Position numbers and translations under genes: made by a program
The notes under the pieces: model-generated
Seen by the model: only the letters and a program-made list of their open reading frames with translations
The model's database searches: none
Told to the model about the DNA's origin: nothing
Shown here: positions 53,502-63,803 of the stretch, one piece after another
Position numbering within the stretch: position 1 is the stretch's first letter
Layout: every line of letters starts with the position of its first letter
DNA from: Pseudomonas violetae
GTDB taxonomy: Bacteria > Pseudomonadota > Gammaproteobacteria > Pseudomonadales > Pseudomonadaceae
Reading direction: 5' to 3'
DNA length: 64,000 bases
NCBI RefSeq assembly: GCF_023072615.1
Contig: NZ_JAKNRW010000007.1
Coordinates: 62,001-126,000 of the forward strand

Positions 53502-54225
53502 TCGACTGATTCTGCTGCCAGGCTGGGGGCTGGGGATTTCGCCGCTGGAGCCATTGTCGGTCGCTTTGCACGGGCTGGATGAACACCTGCGTGTCGAGAT
53601 CGAACCGCTGCCGGAGCTGGAATCGAGTGACCTCGAAGACTGGCTGGATGAACTCGACTCGACCATACCTCAAGACGCATGGCTGGGCGGCTGGTCGCTG
53701 GGCGGCATGCTGGCAGCCGAATTGGCGGCCAGACGCGGTGATCGCTGCTGCGGTCTGTTGACGCTGGCGAGCAATCCTTCGTTCGTCGCCCATGAACAAT
53801 GGCCCAGCGCGATGCCTGGTGAGACCTTCGATGCTTTTTTGGCCGGTTGTCGCGATGATCCGCGAATGACCCTCAAGCGTTTTTCCTTGCTGTGCGCCCA
53901 GGGCGCCGAGGATTCCCGCGGTCTGTCGCGGCTGTTGCTGGGAGGTGCACCACACAGCTCGCCAGAGGTCTTGATGAGCGGCCTGGAGCTGCTCGCGCAA
54001 CTGGATACCCGCCAGGCGTTGCAGGCCTTTCGCGGTCCGCAGTTGCACCTGTTCGCCGGCCTGGACGGGCTGGTGCCTGCTGAAGCTGCAGGCGAGTTAC
54101 TGGCGTTGCTGCCGGATGTGGAAATCGGCCTGATTGAACGGGCCGGTCACGCGTTTCTACTGGAGGACCCGCACGGAGTGGCCGGGGCCATCCAGGCCTT
54201 TTTGCATGAGTGCGGCGATGACTGA
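53494..54225 (+). CDS. bioH: Pimeloyl-ACP methyl ester carboxylesterase BioH
   Basis: This 243-residue alpha/beta hydrolase has the nucleophile Ser68 in GGWSLGG and the catalytic His in [12 protein letters not shown] near the end. It cuts the methyl ester of pimeloyl-ACP after chain elongation. Overlaps bioF at its start and bioC at its end, the order typical of Pseudomonas. Confidence 0.92.
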   Translation: MRNRLILLPGWGLGISPLEPLSVALHGLDEHLRVEIEPLPELESSDLEDWLDELDSTIPQDAWLGGWSLGGMLAAELAARRGDRCCGLLTLASNPSFVAHEQWPSAMPGETFDAFLAGCRDDPRMTLKRFSLLCAQGAEDSRGLSRLLLGGAPHSSPEVLMSGLELLAQLDTRQALQAFRGPQLHLFAGLDGLVPAEAAGELLALLPDVEIGLIERAGHAFLLEDPHGVAGAIQAFLHECGDD

Positions 54226-55030
54226 TCTGTCCCTTCCCAACCTGTGCGGCGGTTTGCCGGACAAGCGCCAAGTGGCGGCCTCCTTTTCCAGGGCGGCAGG
54301 CACCTACGACAGCGTGGCCGAATTGCAGCGCGATGTCGGCAGCCAGTTACTGAGTCGCTTGCCTGAAGATTTTTCACCTGATCGTTGGCTCGACCTGGGC
54401 TGTGGCACTGGCTATTTCAGTCGTGCGCTGGGCGAGCGCTTTACGGGCGCGCAGGGCGTGGCCCTGGACATCGCCCAGGGCATGCTCACTTACGCTCGGC
54501 CTCTGGGTGGCGCTACCCACTTCGTTGCCGGGGACGCGGAGTGCCTGCCGCTGCAGGATGCGAGCTGTGACCTGATTTTTTCCAGCTTGGCAGTGCAGTG
54601 GTGCTCGGACTTCGCCTCGGTGCTCAGTGAAGCCCGGCGGGTGCTGAAACCGGGAGGCGTTTTCGCGTTTGCTAGTCTATGTGTGGGCACGTTGTTTGAG
54701 TTGCGTGATAGTTGGCGCAGGGTGGATGGCCTGGTGCATGTCAATCGCTTCCGCGAACTGGGTATCTATCAGCATTTGTGCGCGGACAGTGGCTTGCGTG
54801 TGGCAAGCCTGCAAACCTGTGCGCATGTGCTGCATTACCCGGATGTACGCAGTCTGACCCATGAACTCAAGGCGTTGGGTGCACATAACCTCAATCCTGG
54901 ACGGCCCGGTGGTTTGACCGGTCGTGCGCGGATCCTCGGCTTGATCGAGGCTTATGAGCAGTTTCGTCAGGCCGAAGGTCTGCCGGCGACTTATCAAGTG
55001 GTCTACGCGGTGCTGGAGAAACCTTTATGA
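54218..55030 (+). CDS. bioC: Malonyl-ACP O-methyltransferase BioC
   Basis: This 270-residue SAM methyltransferase (motif [18 protein letters not shown], post-[10 protein letters not shown], motif with [16 protein letters not shown]) methylates malonyl-ACP to start pimelate synthesis. The ATG at 54218 overlaps the bioH stop. Another ATG four codons earlier (54206) is possible. Confidence 0.92.
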   Translation: MTDLSLPNLCGGLPDKRQVAASFSRAAGTYDSVAELQRDVGSQLLSRLPEDFSPDRWLDLGCGTGYFSRALGERFTGAQGVALDIAQGMLTYARPLGGATHFVAGDAECLPLQDASCDLIFSSLAVQWCSDFASVLSEARRVLKPGGVFAFASLCVGTLFELRDSWRRVDGLVHVNRFRELGIYQHLCADSGLRVASLQTCAHVLHYPDVRSLTHELKALGAHNLNPGRPGGLTGRARILGLIEAYEQFRQAEGLPATYQVVYAVLEKPL

Positions 55031-55707
55031 GCGCAGCCTATTTCATCACCGGTACGGACACCGATGTGGGCAAGACCACCGTAGCCGCTGGCTTGCTGCA
55101 TGCCGCGCGGTCGGCGGGCATGAGCACGGCAGCGGGTAAACCGGTGGCCTCCGGCTGCGATGTGACGCCCAAGGGGTTGCGCAATGCCGATGCACTGGCA
55201 TTGCTCGCGCAATGTTCCTTGCCGTTGAAATATGTGCAGGTCAATCCAGTCGCGTTCGAGCCCGCCATTGCCCCGCATCTGGCCGCCCGGGAAGCTGGCG
55301 TGGCGTTGACAGTGCAATCGCTGCTCATTCCGATGCAGCATATTCTGGACATGCAGGCGGACTTCACCTTGATCGAAGGGGCCGGCGGTTGGCGGGTGCC
55401 CTTGGCGGACCAGGACAACCTGTCGGACCTGGCGAAAGCGCTCAACCTGCCGGTGATCCTGGTGGTGGGCGTGCGCCTGGGCTGCATCAATCACGCACTT
55501 TTGACCGCAGAAGCGGTCGCCCGCGATGGTTTGCAGCTGGCGGGCTGGGTGGCCAATATCATCGATCCGAAGACCTCGCGCCTGGAGGAAAATCTCGCGA
55601 CACTGGCCGAGCGGATCCCGGCGCCTTGCCTCGGCCGGGTACCAAAACTCAAACTGGTGAGCGCTGAAGCCGTGGCCGAGCATCTGCAGCTGGATCTGCT
55701 GGACTAG
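55027..55707 (+). CDS. bioD: Dethiobiotin synthetase
   Basis: This 226-residue P-loop enzyme has [16 protein letters not shown] (residues 8-23) and the [10 protein letters not shown] substrate loop. It closes the ureido ring of dethiobiotin with ATP and CO2. ATGA overlap with bioC. No bioA in the window; in Pseudomonas it lies elsewhere. Confidence 0.95.
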   Translation: MSAAYFITGTDTDVGKTTVAAGLLHAARSAGMSTAAGKPVASGCDVTPKGLRNADALALLAQCSLPLKYVQVNPVAFEPAIAPHLAAREAGVALTVQSLLIPMQHILDMQADFTLIEGAGGWRVPLADQDNLSDLAKALNLPVILVVGVRLGCINHALLTAEAVARDGLQLAGWVANIIDPKTSRLEENLATLAERIPAPCLGRVPKLKLVSAEAVAEHLQLDLLD

Positions 55708-55814
55708 TTTTTGTCTATGACAAGGCACTGTGCCATTAGTGTTTTTGTCGGGTCTTTTCTTGGCAGGTCTGCTTCAATGAGGGTTGTTGATCCTTCACAA
55801 GGACGAGTTCTGCG

Positions 55815-56111
55815 ATGGAAATCTCAGGTAACAGCGCTTTTTATGCCGGTCTGGGCACAGTTCAGGCCGGGCAGAACCGTATAGACCAGGCTGCCGGGCA
55901 AATTGCCAATAACAGCCTTGAACGGTCGGCCCTCAGTCAGTCTTCCGAAATCCAGGCCGGTCGCCTGCGTTCGGTCGATAGCAGTCAGCAGTCCGATCTG
56001 GCCAGCAACCTGATCGAAATGTCCCAAGGCAGGCTTCAAGCCGAGCTGGGCGTGAAAGTGGCCAAGGCTTCCGATGAAGTGCTCGGTACGTTGATCGACA
56101 CTTACGCCTGA
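55815..56111 (+). CDS. Small conserved hypothetical protein (98 aa)
   Basis: It is not assigned to a named family. The protein is polar, rich in Ser, Gln and Ala, with no Cys or Trp and no signal peptide. Its sequence (GLGTVQAGQNRIDQAAGQIAN..., then SSQQSDLASNLIEMSQGRLQ, then AELGVKVAKASDEVLGTLIDTY) predicts long helices reminiscent of the terminal helices of flagellar rod and hook proteins. A gene in this position follows bioD in other pseudomonads, as I recall. AAGGACGAG lies before the ATG, and a terminator follows (56135-56162), so it is a short single transcript. Confidence 0.7.
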   Translation: MEISGNSAFYAGLGTVQAGQNRIDQAAGQIANNSLERSALSQSSEIQAGRLRSVDSSQQSDLASNLIEMSQGRLQAELGVKVAKASDEVLGTLIDTYA

Positions 56112-56134
56112 ATCCATCCTTGCTGAACAACCTT

Positions 56135-56162
56135 GACGCCGCGCCTGTTCGCGGCGTTTTTG
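56135..56162 (+). terminator. Rho-independent terminator
   Basis: ACGCCGCG-CCTGTT-CGCGGCGTTTTT follows the 98-residue gene. Confidence 0.88.
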
Positions 56163-56388
56163 TACGTAAGTCCTTCTTGTTCAACTAATCTTTCTTATAG
56201 CCCGCTTCGATCTGCCAGCGGCCGGGTACGGCTGCGTGTTGAAAACGCCGAAGCCTTGATGACGAACGGCAAAAGATCGGCGCTTGACAAGATTTGGTCG
56301 TAAACGTATGTTTCAAACAACTGTTTGACCGCCATAACAAATCAAGGCGGTTGTTCATCCCCGGTTACATCAGCAGAGGTTTATCGCT

Positions 56389-58194
56389 ATGCCTGACTAC
56401 AAGGCCCCCTTGCGTGATATTCGCTTCGTTCGTGACGAGCTGCTCGGCTATGAAGCGCACTATTCGAGCCTTCCGGCTTGTGCAGACGCAACTCCGGACA
56501 TGGTTGACGCCATTCTCGAAGAAGGCGCCAAGTTTTGTGAGCAGGTATTGGCTCCGCTGAACCGCGTGGGTGACACCGAAGGCTGCACCTGGAGCGAGTC
56601 CGGCGTTAAGACCCCGACTGGCTTCAAAGAGGCTTACAAGCAATTCGTTGAAGGCGGCTGGCCGAGCCTGGCTCACGATCTGGAGCACGGTGGGCAAGGC
56701 TTGCCGGAGTCCCTGGGGCTGGCAGTTAGCGAAATGGTCGGCGAAGCCAACTGGTCGTGGGGCATGTACCCTGGCCTTTCACACGGTGCGATGAATACCA
56801 TTTCCGAGCACGGCACGCCTGAGCAGCAAGAGGCATACCTGACCAAGCTGGTATCCGGCGAGTGGACCGGCACCATGTGCCTGACCGAACCACACTGCGG
56901 TACCGACTTGGGCATGCTGCGCACCAAGGCCGAACCTCAGGCCGACGGCTCCTACAAAGTCTCCGGCACCAAGATCTTCATTTCGGCTGGCGAACACGAC
57001 ATGGCCGACAACATCGTCCATATCGTGCTGGCACGCCTGCCGGATGCGCCGGCTGGCACCAAGGGCATTTCGCTGTTCATCGTTCCAAAGTTCATGCCGA
57101 ACGCCGATGGTTCGATCGGTGCCCGCAACGCCGTGAGCTGTGGTTCCCTGGAACACAAGATGGGCATCCACGGTAACGCCACTTGCGTGATGAACTTCGA
57201 CGCGGCCACCGGTTTCCTGATCGGCCCGGCGAACAAGGGCCTGAACTGCATGTTCACCTTTATGAACACCGCACGTCTGGGTACCGCGCTGCAAGGTCTG
57301 GCACACGCCGAGATCGGCTTCCAGGGCGGCTTGAAATACGCTCGCGATCGCCTGCAGATGCGTTCGCTGACTGGCCCGAAAGCGCCGGAAAAAGCCGCTG
57401 ACCCGATCATCGTGCACCCTGATGTACGTCGCATGCTGTTGACCATGAAGGCCTTCGCTGAAGGTAACCGGGCAATGGTTTACTTCACTGCCAAACAGGT
57501 CGACATCGTCAAATACGGCGTGGACGAAGAAGAGAAAAAGAAAGCCGACGCACTGCTGGCGTTCATGACTCCGATTGCCAAGGCCTTCATGACTGAAGTC
57601 GGTTTCGAATCCGCCAACCACGGCGTACAAATCTACGGCGGCCACGGCTTCATCGCCGAGTGGGGCATGGAGCAGAACGTTCGCGACAGTCGCATTTCGA
57701 TGCTGTACGAAGGCACCACCGGCATCCAGGCACTCGACCTGCTGGGCCGCAAAGTGCTGATGACCCAAGGCGAAGCCCTGAAAGGGTTCACCAAGATCGT
57801 TCACAAGTTCTGCCAGACCAACGAAGGCAACGAAGCTGTTCAGGAGTTCGTCACCCCGTTGGCTGCGCTGAACAAAGAGTGGGGCGAGTTGACCATGAAG
57901 GTCGGCATGGCCGCCATGAAGGACCGCGAAGAAGTCGGCGCGGCCTCGGTGGATTACCTGATGTACTCCGGTTACGCCTGCCTGGCCTACTTCTGGGCTG
58001 ACATGGCGCGCCTGGCTGCCGAGAAACTGGCTGCCGGCACTTCCGAAGAGGCGTTCTACACCGCCAAGCTGCAGACTGCGCGCTTCTACTTCCAGCGCAT
58101 TCTGCCGCGTACTCGCACTCACGTGGCAACCATGCTGTCGGGTGCTGGCAACCTGATGGACATGAAAGAAGAGAACTTCGCACTGGGCTACTAA
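56389..58194 (+). CDS. Acyl-CoA dehydrogenase (large FadE type), paralogue 1
   Basis: The product has 601 residues, longer than mitochondrial-type enzymes because of the C-terminal extension with DUF-type acyl-CoA dehydrogenase tail. FAD and substrate loops are [20 protein letters not shown] and [14 protein letters not shown]. The catalytic Glu lies in [18 protein letters not shown]. The N-terminus [14 protein letters not shown] is shared with the other two copies in this window. It corresponds in position to P. aeruginosa PA0506. It catalyses the first step of beta-oxidation; the chain length cannot be predicted from sequence. Confidence 0.9.
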   Translation: MPDYKAPLRDIRFVRDELLGYEAHYSSLPACADATPDMVDAILEEGAKFCEQVLAPLNRVGDTEGCTWSESGVKTPTGFKEAYKQFVEGGWPSLAHDLEHGGQGLPESLGLAVSEMVGEANWSWGMYPGLSHGAMNTISEHGTPEQQEAYLTKLVSGEWTGTMCLTEPHCGTDLGMLRTKAEPQADGSYKVSGTKIFISAGEHDMADNIVHIVLARLPDAPAGTKGISLFIVPKFMPNADGSIGARNAVSCGSLEHKMGIHGNATCVMNFDAATGFLIGPANKGLNCMFTFMNTARLGTALQGLAHAEIGFQGGLKYARDRLQMRSLTGPKAPEKAADPIIVHPDVRRMLLTMKAFAEGNRAMVYFTAKQVDIVKYGVDEEEKKKADALLAFMTPIAKAFMTEVGFESANHGVQIYGGHGFIAEWGMEQNVRDSRISMLYEGTTGIQALDLLGRKVLMTQGEALKGFTKIVHKFCQTNEGNEAVQEFVTPLAALNKEWGELTMKVGMAAMKDREEVGAASVDYLMYSGYACLAYFWADMARLAAEKLAAGTSEEAFYTAKLQTARFYFQRILPRTRTHVATMLSGAGNLMDMKEENFALGY

Positions 58195-58212
58195 GCCTCG
58201 GGCAGGTACGAC

Positions 58213-58247
58213 AAAACCGCTGCTTCCTCGGGAGCAGCGGTTTTTTT
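58213..58247 (+). terminator. Rho-independent terminator
   Basis: AACCGCTGCT-TCCTCGGG-AGCAGCGGTT plus T-run follows the first acyl-CoA dehydrogenase. Confidence 0.9.
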
Positions 58248-58423
58248 ACGCCTGTCATTTACCGGGAGTAGCCAGGGACACATAAATATTTGCCCCGGCC
58301 CATCAAGAAATGTCTCTCTTGGGCCGTTAAAGAAGGTGGCCATATGACATCTCTTTCCGGGCTGTGTTTTACTGCGACTGTTCGCGCGCACTGCCATCAA
58401 CCTTAGCAGGCTGGAACCTACCC

Positions 58424-59713
58424 TTGCCGCGTTCTTCCTCTGTACGTCTCAGCCATTTCCTGCCTTCATTGCTACTGTTGCTTGCGGGGCTCGCGGCTGC
58501 CTACATCAAGGATCTCAACGTCTTTTTCACTTCGTTGTTCAATGTGCTGCCAACCCTGGTGCTGCTGCTGGGCGGCGCCTATTGCGCGGTTTATCGGCGT
58601 CAGCGCGAATTGTTCCTGATGCTGACGGTGTACATCGCCTACTACCTGCTCGACACCCAGACCGATTATTACCGCGACAACGGCAAGGTGCGTGAGGATG
58701 CTGCGGTGGTTTTTCATCTGTGCTGCCTGTTACTGCCGCTGATGTTTGCAGTATTTGCCGCCTGGCAGGAGCGCACCCATTTGTTCCAGGACATGGTGGC
58801 GCGGTTCGCGGTGTTGCTGGCCGTTGGCAGTGTCGCGCTGGCGCTGGAGCAAAGTTATCCCCAGGCCTTGCTGACGTGGCTGGCGGGAATTCGCTGGCCC
58901 GCCCTGCATGGTGCGTGGATGAGCCTGATCCAGTTGGCCTATCCGGTGTTCATCGCGGCTTTCCTGCTGCTGGCGTGGCAATACTGGCGTCACCCCAGGC
59001 CCCTGCATGCAGCGCAATTGGTCGGCCTGATCGGCCTGTTCTGGATGTTGCCGAAGACGTTCATCCTGCCGCTCACCCTGAACATCATGTGCAGCCAGGT
59101 GATGCTGATGATCGCGGCAGCGGTGGCCCATGAAGCCTATCAGATGGCCTTTCGCGATGAACTCACCGGACTCCCCGGCCGGCGCGCCCTGAATGAGCGC
59201 ATGCAACGCCTGGGGCGCAATTATGTGCTGGCGATGAGCGACGTCGATCACTTCAAGAAATTCAACGATACCCATGGCCACGATGTCGGCGATCAGGTGC
59301 TACGGCTGGTGGCCAGCAAGCTGTCCAAGGTCGGCGGTGGTGGGCGTGCGTATCGTTATGGCGGAGAGGAGTTTGCCCTGGTGTTCGCCGCAAAGACCCT
59401 GGATGAATGTTTGCCGCACCTGGAGCTCATTCGCGAATCCATCGCCACTTACGCGATCCATCTGCGTCACCAGGACAGCCGTCCCCAGGATGATCAGCAA
59501 GGACGCCAGCGGCGCGCGGGAGCAAGCGCATCGAGTGTGTCGGTGACAGTCAGCATCGGCGTGGCCGAACGGCTGGAGCAGCGAACGCCGGAGCGCGTGC
59601 TCAAGTCGGCGGACGAAGCGCTCTACAGCGCCAAGGCTGCCGGGCGAAACTGTGTGGTGGCCTTCGGGCAGAACCGCCGTGGCGCAGTGCGTATGGACGC
59701 CGCTGCGGATTGA
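58424..59713 (+). CDS. Membrane diguanylate cyclase (GGEEF)
   Basis: The product has 429 residues if it starts at the TTG at 58424 (GGAA seven bases upstream, membrane span next); a GTG at 58364 would add 20. Six or seven membrane helices (~10-250) precede a GGDEF domain: FRDELTGLPGRRALNERM, the DVDHFKKFNDTHGHDVGDQVL metal and substrate block, and the active-site YRYGGEEFALVF. The RxxD inhibitory site upstream of GGEEF is absent (GGGGRAY instead), so product inhibition may be weak. It lies alone between two acyl-CoA dehydrogenases. Confidence 0.87.
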   Translation: MPRSSSVRLSHFLPSLLLLLAGLAAAYIKDLNVFFTSLFNVLPTLVLLLGGAYCAVYRRQRELFLMLTVYIAYYLLDTQTDYYRDNGKVREDAAVVFHLCCLLLPLMFAVFAAWQERTHLFQDMVARFAVLLAVGSVALALEQSYPQALLTWLAGIRWPALHGAWMSLIQLAYPVFIAAFLLLAWQYWRHPRPLHAAQLVGLIGLFWMLPKTFILPLTLNIMCSQVMLMIAAAVAHEAYQMAFRDELTGLPGRRALNERMQRLGRNYVLAMSDVDHFKKFNDTHGHDVGDQVLRLVASKLSKVGGGGRAYRYGGEEFALVFAAKTLDECLPHLELIRESIATYAIHLRHQDSRPQDDQQGRQRRAGASASSVSVTVSIGVAERLEQRTPERVLKSADEALYSAKAAGRNCVVAFGQNRRGAVRMDAAAD

Positions 59714-59803
59714 GTGATGATGGCGCATTCAGCGTCTGGAGTGTGATTGTCCGACGCCTTCGGCGGCAGTAGCTTGGAATCATCTGCTGCCGGAGAAATG
59801 ACC

Positions 59804-61600
59804 ATGCCCGAGTACAAAGCTCCCCTGCGCGACATGCGCTTCCTGATCGACCACGTGTTCGACTTTCACAGCAACTACGCGGCCCTCGGCGCCACTGACG
59901 CTAGCCCGGACATGGTCAGTGCGATCCTCGAAGAGGGCGCGAAATTCTGCGAGAACGTACTCGCACCACTCAACCGCAGCGGCGACGAAGAAGGCTGCCA
60001 TTTCGATAATGGGGTCGTCACTACGCCGGTGGGCTTCAAGCAGGCCTTCGCGCAATACGTTGAAGGTGGCTGGCATGGCCTGGCGGCTGATCCGGCATAC
60101 GGCGGCCAGGGTCTGCCCAGTTCCCTGGGGCTGGTGATCAGCGAGATGGTTGGTTCCAGCAACACGTCCTGGGGCATGTACCCGGGGCTGACCCACGGCG
60201 CAATGTCGGCCATTCACGCCCATGGCACTGAAGAGCAGAAACAGACCTACCTGAGTAAACTCACGGCCGGCCAGTGGACCGGCACCATGTGCCTGACCGA
60301 AGCCCATTGCGGCACGGACTTGGGCATCATCAAGACCCGCGCCGTGCCGGCAGGCGATGGCAGCTATGCGATCTCCGGCAGCAAGATCTTCATCTCGGCC
60401 GGCGAGCATGACCTGAGTGACAACATTATTCACTTGGTACTGGCAAAACTGCCGGATGCGCCGGCCGGCACCAAAGGTATCTCGCTGTTTATCGTGCCTA
60501 AGTTCCTGCCCGATACCCAGGGCGAAGCCGGCGAGCGCAACGGTGTTTCCTGCGGTTCGATTGAGCACAAGATGGGCATCAAGGCCTCGGCCACCTGCGT
60601 GCTGAACTTTGACGGCGCCACGGGTTACCTGATCGGTGAACCGAACAAGGGCCTCAACTGCATGTTCACCATGATGAACCACGCACGTCTTGGCACCGGA
60701 ATGCAGGGGTTGTGCCTGGGGGAGGCGAGTTTTCAGGGCGCGATCAAGTACGCCAATGATCGCCTGCAGATGCGTGCGCTGACCGGGCCGAAGGCTCCGG
60801 ACAAACCCGCCGATCCGATTATCGTGCACCCCGATGTGCGCCGCATGTTGCTGACCATGAAAGCCTTCAACGAAGGCAATCGGGCACTCACCTATTTCAC
60901 CGCGCAGTTGCTGGATGTGGCGCACTTGAGCCCGGATGCAGCAGTGCGACAGGACGCCGAGGACTTGCTGGCGTTCCTGACACCCATTTGCAAAGCCTTT
61001 ATGACCGATACCGGCCTTGAAGTGACCAACCTCGGCATGCAGGTGTACGGCGGCCATGGGTTTATCCGCGAATGGGGCATGGAGCAGCTGGTGCGGGACT
61101 GCCGCATTGCGCCGATCTATGAAGGCACCAACGGCATCCAGGCGCTGGACCTGCTGGGGCGCAAAGTGCTCGGCAGCCAGGGCACGTTGCTGCGGGGCTT
61201 TACCAAGATCGTGCACAAGTTCTGCGCCGCCAATGCCGCTCATCCGCAACTGTCCAGCTACGTGGCGCAGCTCAACGATCTGAACCGGCAATGGGGCGAG
61301 GTGACGACCCAGGTGGGCATGGCCGCAATGAAAAACCCGGACGAAGTCGGCGCCGCCTCTGTGGATTACTTGATGTACAGCGGCTACATCATCCTTGGCT
61401 ATCTGTGGCTGCGCATGGCCCTGGTTGCTCAGGCGCAGTTGGACGAGGGTGGTGCTGATGTCGATTACTACCGGGCTAAACTGGCCACCAGCGAGTTCTA
61501 CTTCAAGCGCCTGCTCCCACGAACAGCCGCTCATCGGGCGGCAATCGAGGCGGGTAGCGATTGCCTGATGAAGTTGCCGGCGGAGTTGTTTGCGCTATAA
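59804..61600 (+). CDS. Acyl-CoA dehydrogenase (large FadE type), paralogue 2
   Basis: The product has 598 residues. The ATG at 59804 has GGAG eight bases before it; one at 59798 is too close. It is strongly similar along its length to the copy at 56.4 kb ([33 protein letters not shown] region; [21 protein letters not shown] with the catalytic Glu). The shared [19 protein letters not shown] block is nearly identical. Likely a chain-length variant in beta-oxidation. Confidence 0.9.
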   Translation: MPEYKAPLRDMRFLIDHVFDFHSNYAALGATDASPDMVSAILEEGAKFCENVLAPLNRSGDEEGCHFDNGVVTTPVGFKQAFAQYVEGGWHGLAADPAYGGQGLPSSLGLVISEMVGSSNTSWGMYPGLTHGAMSAIHAHGTEEQKQTYLSKLTAGQWTGTMCLTEAHCGTDLGIIKTRAVPAGDGSYAISGSKIFISAGEHDLSDNIIHLVLAKLPDAPAGTKGISLFIVPKFLPDTQGEAGERNGVSCGSIEHKMGIKASATCVLNFDGATGYLIGEPNKGLNCMFTMMNHARLGTGMQGLCLGEASFQGAIKYANDRLQMRALTGPKAPDKPADPIIVHPDVRRMLLTMKAFNEGNRALTYFTAQLLDVAHLSPDAAVRQDAEDLLAFLTPICKAFMTDTGLEVTNLGMQVYGGHGFIREWGMEQLVRDCRIAPIYEGTNGIQALDLLGRKVLGSQGTLLRGFTKIVHKFCAANAAHPQLSSYVAQLNDLNRQWGEVTTQVGMAAMKNPDEVGAASVDYLMYSGYIILGYLWLRMALVAQAQLDEGGADVDYYRAKLATSEFYFKRLLPRTAAHRAAIEAGSDCLMKLPAELFAL

Positions 61601-61605
61601 GTCAT

Positions 61606-61645
61606 AAAGATCGCAGCCTTCGGCAGCTCCTGCAGGGCAGGCGGT
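61606..61645. repeat. GATCGCAGCCTTCGGCAGC repeat, single
   Basis: AAAGATCGCAGCCTTCGGCA lies right after the second acyl-CoA dehydrogenase. It is the same family as at 46.2 kb; only a weak trace of an inverted mate (GGTTGCGAT) is visible. Confidence 0.65.
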
Positions 61646-61786
61646 GGTTGCGATGTTTCTGTTAGTGACTAAAAATTACAAACAAGTCACAAGTAGACCC
61701 TATGTGTCGTAAAAGTTGTTGAGGTACACTCGATTCAACCGAAATATTTTCTGTGAATCAACTGTACTGATCCTGCGAGGTTTGCC

Positions 61787-63565
61787 ATGGCTGACTACAA
61801 AGCGCCCCTGCGCGATATGCGCTTCGTCCTCAATGAAGTGTTCGAGGTCGCCAAACTTTGGGCCGAGTTGCCTGCGCTGGCCGACACCGTCGACGCGCAA
61901 ACCGTAGAGGCCATTCTCGAGGAAGCCGGCAAGGTCACCAGCAAAAGTATCGCACCGCTCAGTCGCACGGCCGACGAAGAAGGTTGCCATTGGGCGGACG
62001 GTGCCGTGACCACGCCGGCAGGCTTCCCGCAGGCTTATCAGACTTACGCCGAAGGCGGTTGGGTCGGTGTTGGTGGTGATCCGGCCTACGGTGGCATGGG
62101 CATGCCCAAGGCGGTATCGGCTCAGGTCGAAGAGATGGTCAACTCCGCGAGCCTGTCTTTCGGCCTGTATCCGATGCTGACGGCTGGTGCCTGCCTGTCG
62201 ATCAATGCTCACGCCAGCGAAGAGCTCAAAGCTGCCTACCTGCCGAACATGTACGCCGGGATCTGGGCAGGCTCGATGTGCCTGACCGAACCGCACGCCG
62301 GTACTGACCTGGGAATTATCCGCACCAAGGCAGAGCCTCAGGCCGATGGTTCCTACAAAGTCAGCGGCACCAAGATTTTCATCACCGGTGGCGAACACGA
62401 CCTGACCGAGAACATCATCCATCTAGTACTGGCCAAACTGCCAGACGCACCCGCAGGGCCGAAGGGCATTTCGCTGTTTCTGGTGCCCAAGTTCATGGTC
62501 AATGCCGATGGCAGCCTGGGCGCGCGCAACCCGGCAAACTGCGGATCAATCGAACACAAGATGGGCATCCAGGCGTCCGCGACCTGCGTGATGAACTTCG
62601 ACGAAGCCGTGGGTTATCTGGTCGGCGAGCCGAACAAAGGCCTGGCGGCTATGTTCACCATGATGAACTACGAGCGCCTGGGCGTCGGCATTCAAGGGCT
62701 GGCCACGGGCGAGCGCTCCTACCAGAACGCCATTGAATACGCTCGCGACCGGCTGCAGAGCCGCTCGCCGACCGGCGCTCAGAACAAGGACAAAGTGGCG
62801 GACCCGATCATTGTCCACCCGGACGTGCGGCGCATGTTGCTGACCATGAAAGCCTCGAACGAAGGCGGCCGTGCATTCTCCACCTACGTGGCCATGCAAC
62901 TCGACACCGCCAAGTTCAGCGAAGACGCCACCACCCGCAAGCGTGCAGAAGACCTGGTGGCGCTGTTGACCCCGGTCGCCAAGGCGTTCCTGACCGACTT
63001 GGGTCTGGAGACTACCGTGCACGGCCAGCAAATCTTTGGCGGCCATGGTTACATTCGCGAATGGGGCCAGGAGCAACTGGTGCGTGACGTGCGCATCACC
63101 CAGATCTACGAAGGCACCAACGGCATCCAGGCGTTGGACCTGGTCGGCCGCAAGATCGTTGGCAATGGCGGGGCGTTTTACAACCTGTTCACTGACGAGA
63201 TCCGTCACTTCACCGCGACAGCGAGCGTCGACCTGGCGGAGTTCACCAAGCCGCTCAACGATGCCGTGACGACACTCGACGAACTGACTGCCTGGCTGCT
63301 GGACTGTGCCAGAAACAACCCGAATGAAATTGGCGCCGCGTCGGTCGAGTACCTGCAGGCCTTTGGTTATGTTGCCTACGCCTATATGTGGGCGCTCATG
63401 GCCAAGGCCGCGTTCGGCAAGGAAACCCAGGACGATTTCTACGCAAGCAAACTGGGCACCGCGCGGTTTTACTTCGCGCGCCTGCTGCCGCGTATTCATT
63501 CGTTGAGCGCTTCGGTAAAGGCGGGCAGCGAGTCGCTGTTCCTGCTGGATGCAGCACAATTTTAA
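61787..63565 (+). CDS. Acyl-CoA dehydrogenase (large FadE type), paralogue 3
   Basis: The product has 592 residues with GAGG upstream of the ATG. It shares the [14 protein letters not shown] start and FAD loop (CLTEPHAGTDLGIIRTKAEP, with Ala for Cys), and the catalytic Glu in QIYEGTNGIQALDLVGRK. It is more diverged than the other two, especially at residues 85-130 (SLSFGLYPMLTAGACLSI). It corresponds in position to P. aeruginosa PA0508, as I recall. The A+T-rich 140 bp before it probably hold its own promoter. Confidence 0.9.
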   Translation: MADYKAPLRDMRFVLNEVFEVAKLWAELPALADTVDAQTVEAILEEAGKVTSKSIAPLSRTADEEGCHWADGAVTTPAGFPQAYQTYAEGGWVGVGGDPAYGGMGMPKAVSAQVEEMVNSASLSFGLYPMLTAGACLSINAHASEELKAAYLPNMYAGIWAGSMCLTEPHAGTDLGIIRTKAEPQADGSYKVSGTKIFITGGEHDLTENIIHLVLAKLPDAPAGPKGISLFLVPKFMVNADGSLGARNPANCGSIEHKMGIQASATCVMNFDEAVGYLVGEPNKGLAAMFTMMNYERLGVGIQGLATGERSYQNAIEYARDRLQSRSPTGAQNKDKVADPIIVHPDVRRMLLTMKASNEGGRAFSTYVAMQLDTAKFSEDATTRKRAEDLVALLTPVAKAFLTDLGLETTVHGQQIFGGHGYIREWGQEQLVRDVRITQIYEGTNGIQALDLVGRKIVGNGGAFYNLFTDEIRHFTATASVDLAEFTKPLNDAVTTLDELTAWLLDCARNNPNEIGAASVEYLQAFGYVAYAYMWALMAKAAFGKETQDDFYASKLGTARFYFARLLPRIHSLSASVKAGSESLFLLDAAQF

Positions 63566-63578
63566 AGATGTAACGCTA

Positions 63579-63596
63579 TGTAAGCATTTGCTTACA
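63579..63596 (+). promoter_or_regulatory. GacA upstream activating sequence of rsmY
   Basis: TGTAAGCATTTGCTTACA is a perfect match to the TGTAAG-N6-CTTACA site required for GacA-dependent rsm sRNA transcription. It is centred about 64 bp before the likely start of the RNA. Confidence 0.93.
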
Positions 63597-63651
63597 CGAC
63601 GTGCTGTCGATCTGCCCTATGCGAAAATTGGATCCAGAGCTAATCTACTTC

Positions 63652-63774
63652 ACATGGACGTCGCGCAGGAAGCGCAAAGCAACAACACGGACACGTAGGA
63701 TTCTGCCAGGATGGCGGAGCGAAATGGATGTCAGGGAAACAGTCTGAAAAGCCCCGCTTCGGCGGGGTTTTCTT
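63652..63774 (+). ncRNA. rsmY: Regulatory small RNA RsmY
   Basis: About 123 nt between a TAATCT -10 box (63641-63646) and a GCCCCGC-TTC-GGCGGGG terminator with T-rich end. It contains eight GGA motifs; one sits in the loop of GCGC-AGGAA-GCGC near the 5' end, a hallmark of RsmY. GGA loops sequester the translational repressor RsmA/RsmE, relieving repression of secondary metabolism and biofilm genes. The GacA site and the LysR neighbour match the rsmY locus I recall from P. aeruginosa. RsmX or RsmZ is less likely on the 5' hairpin. Start and end are estimated to a few bases. Confidence 0.88.
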
Positions 63775-63803
63775 TGTCCGCAAGAAAGTGCCGGGCTGCG
63801 CGT

